Below are positions 32,918 to 43,300 of a stretch of 64,000 nucleotides of DNA, one piece after another (the first letter of the stretch is position 1; every line of letters begins with the position of its first letter). The stretch covers positions 1,200,991 to 1,264,990 of the forward strand of contig CAJVGD010000012.1 in assembly GCA_910890315.1 (NCBI GenBank), given 5' to 3'. The notes under the pieces were generated by a model. It had not been told where the DNA came from, made no database searches, and was given only the letters and a program-made list of their open reading frames with translations. This DNA is from Serendipita indica DSM 11827 (taxonomy: Eukaryota > Basidiomycota > Agaricomycetes > Sebacinales > Serendipitaceae). The position numbers and the translations under genes are program-made.

Positions 32918-34214
32918 ATGCCGCGTAGTGTTCGATGGGACGGTGTGTGCAAGTACCTCGCAGATTTTGCACCGGGAATTCCCAAGTGGACGCTTGAAGA
33001 TATGCCAGACCTTACAGGCAAAATTTCCATCGTCACGGGCGGAAATGCTGGGATTGGATACGAGATTGTCAAGGTACGTATTCTACAAATAGCACCGAAA
33101 TGAAGATGACATTGTATAGGCTCTGGTAGCTAAACACGCCAAAGTCTACCTAACATCTCGCTCAATTAACTGCAAACGGTGAAGCTGCGGTCCGCAAGTT
33201 GCGCGATGAAGTGAAGGACGCAGACGTCCACGTGCTTGAGATTAACCTCGCTGACATGTCAAGCGTGCAAAGGGCGGCATCAGCTTTCCAAAGGTACTGT
33301 CTTCACGTACTCTTAGTGCCAACGTGCTGATTAGATACAGCAACGAGGGCCAGCTGCATATCCTCATCAACAACGCGTGCGTTCACACCATTCCTTCAAC
33401 GTGTCTGACTATTTCTCAGTGGAGTAATGTCTCCACCAGTCGACCAGGTAACCGCGCAAGGCTACGACCTTCAATTCGGAACCAACGTCTTGGGTCACTA
33501 CTATTTCACGCATCTTCTCCTCCCAACCCTCAAATCCACCTCCTCTTCTCTTTCTGCCGCTGACCCCATCGGCGTGCGGGTCGTTGAATTGGCTTCGGAC
33601 GCTCATTTCCTCAGTGCGTTCACCGGTGGAGAGGTAATAAAGCTTGAGACTCTCAAAGACGGGGACGCCAGGAGAGCCGTCGGAACCACGCAATTGTATA
33701 TGCAGAGCAAGTCTGGAAATATCCTAGTCGCAGCTGCACGTGCTAGGAGGATGACGGAGTTAGGTATCAACATCTTTACAGCAAGCGTCAATCCAGGTGA
33801 CTCGGATAACCTGGAGTATATATGGATGTCTGATGGGTGATAGGACGCATCGAGTCAAATCTTCAACGCCATGCACCTGCCATTGCCCAAATGCTAGTAC
33901 GCACGCTTTAAACTCCTTTTAAACTGTTTCACATTGTCTCCATAGACCAAGCCAATGCTCCACCCCACAAAGATGGGCGCTTTGACTCCTTTATACGCAG
34001 CCACGTCCACCGAGGCGCTCGAGTACAATGGAAAGGTACGATTTTCTGACGTGTCTCTTGCAAACCTGACTCGTAGCTAGTACTTTGGTCCGTGGGCAAG
34101 ACCTAAGGGCCACGAATCGATCACGAGGGCAATGTCGAAGCGGAGGACAGTATCATTGCTTGGCTTGAAGAGCAGATATTGGAATTTGAGACTAGCAACG
34201 GCATATCTACCTAG
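32918..34214 (+). pseudogene. Short-chain dehydrogenase/reductase, copy 2 (frame-broken)
   Basis: Close paralogue of SDR1 with the same intron positions: [62 protein letters not shown]. In exon 2 it has four extra bases relative to SDR1 (after TCTCGCTCAA, near 33170), which shifts the frame and gives TGA within seven codons. A second one-base loss near 34107 (AAGG-GCCACG against AAGGAGCCACG) shifts the frame near the C-terminus, at a different place from the SDR1 lesion. The rest is well conserved, including the active site, so the breaks are recent or are sequence errors. Confidence 0.75.
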
Positions 34215-34259
34215 CTATGCGAACAGCGTGAATGGCCAAGGCGATCATCTAGAATCTCT

Positions 34260-34745
34260 CGCTGTGCATATCCTCGAGATGTAATAGTATTTTCTCCGCT
34301 TCCTTCGCAAACTCTCGAGTCTACGGGAGTTTCCTGGGCCTGCACTGCCAAAGGCGTACTGTCGTCGAACGGTCGGGGTCGAGATTCAAGGGTTTTGATC
34401 AGAAAAGACTATTGGCATTCTAGATACCAAATCCAACTCAAAGACGCATCTGAACCGCTGCTGTTGTGGCCGTGGCAGGCTCAGACTCGGGTGGACGAGC
34501 AAGGGGTTCTTATGTCCAAGACGGGCTCGAGCTCTGAGGCGGAGTGTCAGATCAGTTCCAGAGTAAGAGTGCACTTACTTGCGACATACTGCATTTTCAA
34601 AACTCACTGTTGTGCCTTTTCGACTGCATCAGGCGAGCTACACGAGGGTTAGATCTAGCTATTGAGCGTAACAGGACGGCGTGCACCTTCAGCTCAAACA
34701 GACTTCGAGTAATTGATGTTCTTGGGACAACAAGAGATCTCTACA
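34260..34745 (-). pseudogene. Rearranged DBF4 fragment 2
   Basis: Two DBF4 pieces in inverted order relative to the intact gene. 34265-34385 resembles the start exon (48890-49010; shared GGGCCTGCACTGCC and the TGTCGT...CGGTCG block). 34430-34740 resembles 48100-48410, with the linker region, the intron and the end of the BRCT exon (TTTTCGACTGCATCAGGCGAGCTACACG is nearly identical). No open frame survives. It lies directly after SDR2. Confidence 0.7.
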
Positions 34746-34789
34746 TGTCGGCGGGTTCAAGCTTGTTGTTTTGTTTACGCGATGTTTGG

Positions 34790-35130
34790 CCAGCATTTAA
34801 TTTTGTTAGCTGTTATTTCCTACTCTCAGTCTACACGCTGACCATTCTACTTATATGTGGCTAAGTAAGGCCTCACCCACGTTCAGTGAAGAACTTATCC
34901 AGCTTTCCTCTGACTGAATTCGGCTTGATGACACTCGTCGGCTGGCGCACAGGCCACTCTTCTCGAACGTCTTGTAGTTCGGGGCATAGGTCCACGAGAT
35001 TTCCATGTAATATCAGGAGAGATTGGCTGAATGTGGCCTGGACGATTGTGGATCTGATCGAAGACTAACCAGTATATGGACCCGTAGGTATCTCCACGTT
35101 TACATAAACATTCAATAGATCTGTTTCGAC
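34790..35130 (+). repeat. Duplicated 5' flank of NLR2 (copy A)
   Basis: Clear but diverged similarity to 39765-40110 upstream of NLR3, e.g. TAAGGC-TCA-CCAC-TTCA-TGAAGAACTT, TTGTAGTTCGG-GCA and the CATTCAATAGA segment. It shows that the copied unit included several hundred bp of upstream DNA. No gene inside. Confidence 0.65.
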
Positions 35131-35381
35131 CTGCATATATATGATCTAAGCACAGCTCCGACCGCTCTCATCTGCGTCTGTCGGTAGATAGGCGAAAGTA
35201 AAGACATCAAAGGCCTCGATAAAACAATTAAAATCTAGGTCTGGCCTTTCTATCGTCACTTTGTTGCAATGGTACCTGGAGAGACGTTAGTTTACCATGC
35301 ATGCCAGTCTCGTGGGCCGTTTGACGCCAGGCCGTTCAGCAAATAATCTGTTCTTGTTCCCCACTGTCTCGACCAAGAAAA
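35131..35381. promoter_or_regulatory. Leader region of NLR2
   Basis: About 250 bp before the NLR2 ATG. The last 80 bp (GCCAGTCTC, GGGCCGTTTGACGCCAGGC, CTGTTCTTGTTCCCC) match the NLR1 leader. Nothing else seen. Confidence 0.45.
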
Positions 35382-38300
35382 ATGTCAAGTCTTCGCTCAC
35401 GGTTGAAAGGCATTATACGCAGCTCTAACCCGTCCTCGCAAACGATGAACGAGGAAGCGCGTATTACCCCTTCGAATCTGAACAAACCAACGACATCCAA
35501 GTTCAAATACAAGGCGGATGATCTTGGTTTCCTCGAACTCGCGTCAGGAACTAATCCTATCGTCGAGTGAGTGAACGGATTGCTTGCGCGCTGAACCTCG
35601 AGCTCACCATGTCAGCATTATCGCCATCCATGGCTTGGATGGCCATAGAGAGAGGACATGGACGGCGGGAAATGGCGTCTTATGGCTTCGAGATCTCCTC
35701 AGCATCGACATACCCAACGCACGAATACTCGTGTATGGCTACGACGCCGACACTCGAAGCCGAGAGTGTGTCTCGACGCAGACAATATACCAACACGCCG
35801 ACAAGTTTCTCAAATCCCTCTCGAGACAACGCATTGATCATCCACGAGTGAGTAAATGTCCACCCCTACTTCTCGTCGTCTCAACAACCGCAGAGACCAA
35901 TCATTTTCATTGCGCATAGCTTGGGAGGCATTGTGCTCAAACAGGTAATACGTCTCACTGCGCACGTACTTGCTCTGATAGTCAACCAAGGCACTCGGCC
36001 TTTGTCATAGCGAGAGTGTGGGCTCAAAAAATGACTTTCGGGACATCCTGGTGTCAACTCACGCTGTTCTCTTCTTCGGAACACCACACTACGGCGTCAA
36101 CGGCGTTGAGCTTTTGCACACCATGAACAGGCTACTGTCGGTGTACTTGAAGACGACAAAGGTTATCGTCCAGAATCTCAAGAAGAACTCGCCAGCATTA
36201 GAAAACATCCAGAGGTCGTACACGTCGGCTAGCAAAGAGATTGAAAACGTTCTATTTTACGAAGTGTATCCAACCCCGATCATTGGTGGTAAAAGAAAAA
36301 TGGTATGTGCGATGGATCTTGCTTCTTGGAGGCTGAAGTGCGTAGATTGTGCCGTATAACTCTGCCACCGTCGCTGGGGATTGTCAGGCAACTGAAGAAG
36401 GACTGGACGCTGACCATTGTGAAATGGTCAAGTTTCGCGACTCAGGCCACGTGAATTATGCAACTGTTCTTTCCTACCTCAAGCAGCACGTTGAAGGAGC
36501 CACCGCTGGGGTGACAAAGAAGTGGTGTACCGAGGACGCATATCGAGGTTCGTGGACCGCTGGTATTGCTTCAAACCAATAAATATCTCCAGATCTGGCG
36601 AATAGAGAAGATCTATCGCCGAATGAGGTTGTCCTACCAAAGCCTCGTTTGACTGTGTCAAGACACTACATCGATAGGCCACGGATTCATTTCCTTATCA
36701 CACGACATCTCCTCCCAAGTAGTCCTGTGCGACGACAACCCCGGTGTATCTTACACGGGATTGGAGGTGCCGGTAAAACTCAGCTCGCTACAAAGTGGAT
36801 TCGTGACAACGAAAACAGGTACGCAGTCTCCGATTATTTGGAGATCTCTCATTAGTAGCTAGATTCACTCGTGTGATTTTCGTCGACGCATCCAACCAGA
36901 CTCGATTGGAGAAAGATTTGGAACTTTCGGTTCGAGTTTTAGGCCCAGAATACAGCGAGATGACCTGGAATGATGCGGTTGCATACCTGGATAAGACGGC
37001 AAAAGGCTGGTTGCTGTTCTTCGACAATGCCGATTCTCCAGATCTCGACCTTCGCCCATACCTCCCTGTTTCCACTCATGGAGCAGTTTTGATCACCACT
37101 CGAAATGGTGAATGCGTTGACTACGCTCCAGATGGCGCAGTTCTTGTCGGTGATCTGGAGGAGAACGAGGCGATCGAGCTCCTTCATAGAGTGGCTAACG
37201 TCACACCTCAAAATGACGCCGAGTCCGTCAAGATTGTCAGAGAGTTGGGGATGCTAGCGCTCGCCATCACTCAGGCAGGGGCATATATTCGCAAGACACG
37301 GCGCCTCGATACGTACCTCGACACGTTTCGTAAACATCGAGATCGCCTTATGCGCAAGAAGCCGGGTCTCGGCAGCGAATATACCTCGTCGACATACACT
37401 GCATTCGACCTGTCCTTCGACTGCCTTCCCACACAGGCACAAGAGCTCCTAAAACTCTGCGCGTTTCTTCATCACTCTGCCATTCCAATCTTTCTATTTG
37501 AAGAATCAACAAAGAATGGTTTCACTACATACCCCGTTCTGAATGGCTGCCCCCCTCCGGAGAGTGACAAGGCCTTGATGTCAAACCTTGAAGAAATCCT
37601 GGGCTCTGCGTGGGACGCGCTTGAATTCCAGGAGATCGTTGAATCGGCGTATCGTGCGTCGTTCATCGACGTTTCGAATGACGGTTTAGTCTACGGCGTA
37701 CACCCCCTCCTTCAGGTGTATATCAAGGACCGTCTCAACGCAGATGAGAACCGGTTCTACTCACAAATGACAGCAAAACTGCTCCTTGGAGCCATTCGGC
37801 CAGCCAAAGGTAGCAATGCGCATCTTTGGCCGTTGCTTCCCCATGCTGCCATTATACATTTGTCCATGAAATTGGAGCATGTGGCTTACGCGTTGGCATT
37901 TTACACACTTTACGAGTCCTTAGGTGATTGGAACGCGTGTCGAGAACTGCTGGCGGCTATTCTTTCCCAGCTTCGGCAGGACAATGGAGAAAGACATGGA
38001 AATTCCCTCTGGGTTATGTCCGCGCTTGCCATTGCATTAAACAGGTGCGGTCGGTTGGACGAGGCGGAGAAGATTAAACGAGAGGTGCTCGCCCTGGAGT
38101 TGGAGATCCTTGGCAGGCGCCATCCAGACACAATTTCGGCAATGGGTAACCTTGCGAGTACACTGTCTGACCGTGGTCAGTGGGTCGAGGCGGAAAGGAT
38201 TCAACGAGAGGTGCTCGCCCTACGGTTGGAGATCCTTGGAGGACGCCATCCACACACAATTTGGGCAATGGGTAACCTTGCAAGCACACTGTCCGACCGC

Positions 38301-39597
38301 GGTCAGTACGTCGAGGCGGAAAAGATTAAGCGAGAGGTGCTCGCCCTACGGTTGGAGATCCTTGGGGGACGCCATCCACACACAATTTCCGCAATGAATA
38401 ACCTTGCGAGTACACTGTCTGGCCGTGGTCAGTGGGTCGAGGCGGAAAGGATTCAACGAGAGGTGCTCGCCCTACGGTTGGAGATCCTTGGAGGACGCCA
38501 TCCACACACAATTTCGGCAATGAATAACCTTGCGAGTACACTGTCTGACCGTGGTCAGTGGGTCGAGGCGGAAAGGATTCAACGAGAGGTGCTCGCCCTA
38601 CGGTTGGAGATCCTTGGAGGACGCCATCCACACACAATTTGGGCAATGGGTAACCTTGCACACACGCTGGCTGACCGCGGTCAGTGGGTCGAGGCGGAAA
38701 AGATTAAGCGAGAGGTGCTCGCCCTACGGTTGGAGATCCTTGGGGGACGCCATCCACACACAATTTCCGCAATGAATAACCTTGCGAGTACACTGTATGA
38801 CCGTGGTCAGTGGGTCGAGGCGGAAAGATTAACGAGAGGTGCTCGCCCTACGGTTGGAGATCCTTGGAGGACGCCATCCACACACAATTTCCGCAATGAA
38901 TAACCTTGCGAGTACACTGTCTGACCGTGGTCAGTGGGTCGAGGCGGAAAGGATTCAACGAGAGGTGCTCGCCTTATGGTTGGAGATCCTTGGAGGACGC
39001 CATCCACACACAATTTGGGCAATGGGTAACCTTGCAAGCACACTGTCCGACCGCGGTCAGTACGTCGAGGCGGAAAAGATGGGACGAGAGGTGCTCGCCC
39101 TACGGTTGGAGATCCTTGGACAACGCCATCCACATACCATCCGGGCAATGAAGGACGTCGCAAATATCTTACATGATTGTTGTCAATTTGAAGCAGCGGA
39201 AAATCTCCAACGTGAGGCGCTCAATCTGCGGCTTGAGATCCTTGGAGGGCGGCATCCTGACACTATATCAGCTATGAGCAACCTCGCCGCTACTTCATAC
39301 CGTCGTGGTCTACTGGAGGATGCCGAGAAACTGCAACGAAAGGCAGTTGCCCTCCGGCTCGAGATATTGGGCCGAGAGCATCCTCGCTCCCTTGATGCCT
39401 GCTATAACCTAGCTCTCATGTTATACGAGGGCAATCAGCTCGACGAGGCGACCAAGCTTCTACAGGAGACCATGGCACTACGCGTCGTGATGTTTGGTGC
39501 TGACCACACTCACACTCGCCGTCCACAACAACTTCTCAATGACCTCGTGTCTGGACAGCCTCCTGGTCTTCAAACTCATACATTTTTGCTTTCGTAA
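35382..39597 (+). CDS. NLR-like STAND protein 2: SesB-like hydrolase, NB-ARC, long TPR array (frameshift)
   Basis: Paralogue of NLR1 with the same domain order and intron positions. Hydrolase: AIHGLDGHRERTWT, FIAHSLGGIVLKQ, FFGTPHYGVNG, LDADHCEMVKF. NB-ARC: GIGGAGKTQLAT (36760-36795), LLFFDNAD and VLITTRN. From about 38030 it carries around eleven 42-residue TPRs of the form EVLALRLEILGGRHPHTI; units 2-8 are nearly identical in DNA. In unit 6 (38822-38840) two single bases are missing within a few positions (GGAAAGATTAACG against GGAAAGGATTCAACG). This moves the frame by two, and the literal reading stops at 38903. The array then resumes in the new frame and runs to the TAA at 39597. Truncation would remove five TPRs but leave hydrolase and NB-ARC complete. 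Real lesion or assembly error cannot be told apart here. Confidence 0.82.
38090..39300 (+). repeat. 126-bp TPR tandem array in NLR2
   Basis: About ten head-to-tail 126-bp units, each one 42-residue TPR. Units differ at few diagnostic sites: W/S in HTIWAM versus HTISAM, KIKR versus RIQR, and CTTGGGGG versus CTTGGAGG. The diagnostic variants recur every third unit (for example CTTGGGGG at 38361 and 38739; GGCGGAAAAGATTAAG at 38315 and 38693), exactly 378 bp apart, so the array also grew in three-unit steps. Confidence 0.85.
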
Positions 39598-40385
39598 ATA
39601 CATTATTTGTACTTCGACCGTCTGTACTATGAGATCATGATTCCGAGGACCAGCCGCGGTGGTGACACAACCTTGGCCTCCGCCGCGTGTGTCGCCACAG
39701 ACAACTTGCGTTTATTCGTCGTGCATCTCTTGTATTTTCATTTCAAGCTATCAACGACGCGCTATACCGCCAAATCTTCATCAATTAGCCGTCATTTTTC
39801 ACTTCTCAGTACCCACGCTAAGCGCTCTATTTGAATAGGGAGGGATACATCTACGTAAGGCTTCAGCCACATTCAATGAAGAACTTGTCCGGCTTTGCCG
39901 CTTTGAATGACGTCGGGTTGGTGACGGTTGGTGTAGGCTACTCTTTTTGAACATTTTATAGTTCGGAGCACGAGTTCACGGGACTCCCATTTGATGTTAG
40001 GAAACGTTGTTCGACCATGACCTCCGCTGCTATGGGTCTGACTGACGACCCATTACATGGTTCTGTATATCTCCATGTTTATATATTCAATAGACTTGCT
40101 TTGGTGTATACGTACTGTCTAAACACATGTCCGGCCACTCTCATCTGGCCTGTCGGTACAGAAAGAGACAGCATCAAGGACATCGACAAAGCGACGAAAA
40201 GTTGGGGGACGATATTCTGGGAGAACTCAAGTCCTTATATGCAACATATAACTGCAATTACATCGTGTTTTGTCGTATAATAACGTGAATGGTGCTGGCA
40301 GACGCCGGCTCGCTTGGCCAGTCTCCGGTATTGTCCTTGTTGAACCGCCGCTTACGCTTGTTCTCCACCAGTTTGGCCAGAGAGG
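39598..40385. repeat. NLR2-NLR3 spacer with duplicated flank (copy B)
   Basis: 788 bp. 39765-40110 is similar to 34790-35130 upstream of NLR2. The part near 40284-40330 matches the AATGGTGCTGGCAGAC leader block of NLR1. The rest (39598-39760) is the NLR2 3' flank with no coding or RNA signal. Confidence 0.55.
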
Positions 40386-43300
40386 ATGTCAAGTCCTCAT
40401 TCGTGGTTTAAATGCATTCTTCGTATTTCCAGCGACCGAACAATAGTCACGTCGCGTTTAATCTCAAGATACGGCCACAGACGCTGGCCGGCACTGGGCC
40501 ATCCAACCGGTCTTCCTCAGATTCAACGACGATCATTCGACGTCCGACTATTCAGTAAGAGACACATCATCTGTTCCGCACAGTTTTGAACAGAATAACG
40601 CCAGGTGCCTGCTCGCCTACCAAAGGCTTTCTACGCTTTTCCAAACCATCAACAGAAATAACCGATAAGGCAACCGATAAGGCAATTGCTACTCCCGACT
40701 TGGATGCTAGTAAACCGTCAAGCCTAGGAGACCAACCAAAGGGGGTTCAACTTGGTTTTCTGGAGCTTGCGTCAGGCAAGGATCCCATCGTCGAGTGAGT
40801 GATTCCAACGTCCTACGCATCAGTTCCAGAGCTCAATTTGTCAGCATTATCGCCATTCACGGGTTGGATGGCCACAGAGAGAAAACGTGGACGGCAGACA
40901 ATGGCGTCTTGTGGCTTCGAGACCTCCTCTCCGTCGACATTCCCAACGCTCGGATCCTCGTGTATGGCTACGACGCCGACACTCGCAGTCGAGAGTGTGT
41001 CTCGACGCAGACGATATATCAGCATGCGGACAAGTTTCTCAAATCCCTGTCACGGCAACGTAGTGGCAATCCACGGGTGAGTAGAAGATCTCGTTTTCTC
41101 GAAGTGGTCTCAAGTTACGGCAGCGACCAATCATTTTCATTGCACACAGTTTGGGTGGCATAGTACTCAAACAGGTACTCCGCCGCACTATGCACCTGCT
41201 AGTTCTGACAGTCGTCTAGGCTCTCGTCCTTTGTCAGAACCAGAGCCGGGGGTCAACAAATCCACTCCGTGATATCTTGGTGTCCACTCACGCCGTTCTC
41301 TTCTTTGGAACACCCCATTCAGGAGTCAAAGGTGTCGACCTTTTGCAGACCATGAACCGGCTGTTGTCACTGTACTTGAAGACGACAGATGTAATCCTCC
41401 GGCATCTTGGGGAGCACTCGCCGGAGCTAGAGAATATACAGAACCTATACATTTCGGCAAGTGCAGAGATTGAAACGGTTCTATTTTATGAAGTGTACCC
41501 GACGCCGATTATTGGAGGCAAAAGCCAGCTGGTGAGTGCAACGTGGTTTGATCCTCTTAGTTCTAACGTGGGTAGATTGTGCCGCATTACTCGGCTACAG
41601 TGGCCGGGGATCGCCATGCGACTGAAGAGGGACTAGATGCCGATCACTGTCAGATGGTCAAGTTCATTGACACGAAACAGAGGAACTACGTGACGGTTCT
41701 CTCATACCTCAAACGGCACATTGAAGGAGCTGTGACTGCGGTGACGAGAAAATGGTCGACAGAGGATGCGCATCGAGGTTCGCATAATCTCAGTGGTACA
41801 TTTACCTACTAACTAGAATCAGCTGTGGCCGATGGATATCACCTACCGCCACACGGGATCGTCCCGCCGAAGCCTCGACTTACTGTCTCACGAAACTACG
41901 TCGATAGACCAGAACTCCAGTCCCTCATCACGCATAATCTACTTCCAGGCGGCCATAAACGGCATCAGCCACGCTGTATACTACATGGAATTGGAGGGGT
42001 GGGAAAAACTCAGCTGGCCATGAACTGGATTCGGGAGCACGAAAGCAGGTGCGAACTCGTTGACTATTTAAAGCGAATCTCTAATGTTTGGCTAGTTTCA
42101 CTCGGGTCATTGTTGTCGATGCTTCCAGTCAAACCCAATTGGAAAAAGACCTGGAGCTTTCGATCCGCGTATTAGGTCCAGAGTATAGCAAGATGACCTG
42201 GAATGATGCAGTTGCTTACTTGGATGGGAAGGCAAAAGGCTGGTTGTTATTCTTCGACAATGCCGATTCGCCAGACCTTGACCTTCGTCCATACCTCCCT
42301 ATGTCTACTCACGGGGCAGTTATGATCACGACAAGGAATAGTGAATATGTTGGCTACGCTCCAGATGGCTCAGTACCTGTCGGCGATCTGGAGGAGAGCG
42401 AGGCGATCAAGCTCCTTCATACTGTCGCCAAGGTCGCACCACAATCCGATGTCGAGTCCCTCAAGATAGTCAAGGAGCTTGGGATGTTGGCGTTGGCAAT
42501 CACCCAGGCAGGAGCCTATATTCGCAAGACACGGCGCCTCGATACATATCTCGACACGTTTCGTAGTCATCGGCATCGACTTCTGCGAAAGCAAGTAGAC
42601 ATCGGCAGCGACTACACATCCTCGACATACACCGCATTCGACCTGTCTTTCGATTACCTTCCTACAAAGACACGAGAGTTTCTGAAGCTCTGCGCGTTTC
42701 TTCATCACTCGCTCATTCCCATCTTCTTATTTGAAGAATCGATAAAAAACGGTTTCACTACATATATCATCCGGAAAGACTGCCCTCCACCGGAGACCGA
42801 CGAAGCTTTCATCTCGGGCCTTGAACAGATCATAGGCTCGACATGGGATGAGGGGCTGTTTCAAGATATCATTGAATCGGCCTCTCGCGCGTCGTTTATT
42901 GACGTCTCGATTGACGGATTGTTCTACACCGTCCATCCCCTCCTTCAGGCGTATATCAAGGATGACCTCAATGAACAGGAGAATCAGCGATACGCAAGTA
43001 TGACAATGCAACTCCTACTCGGTGCAATTCGACCTGTTGAAAGCAGTTATGCGCCCCTTTGGCGACTAGTTCCCCATGCCAACAATATACCTCGGTCTTT
43101 ACAGGTGGAAAATTTGGCACGTGTGTTGGCGTTCAATGCGCTTTATGAGTCCATAGGGGATTGGACCTCGTCTAGAGCACTCCTAGAGTCTGCCGTTCCC
43201 CAACTTCAACAGGCTAAGAGCGAGAGACATGAAGATTCGTTATGGGCTATGCTCAAACTTAGCGCTGTGCTCTGGGAATGTGGTCAATTGGATGAAGCCG

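Noticed and set aside
38074-38661. Reverse-strand open frames with perfect 42-residue repeats over NLR2
   Set aside because: Same periodicity artefact of the TPR array; no promoter, start or domain.
38090-39220. Regular tandem repeats resembling a satellite or CRISPR-like array
   Set aside because: Units are contiguous coding TPRs without spacers, in a eukaryotic genome.
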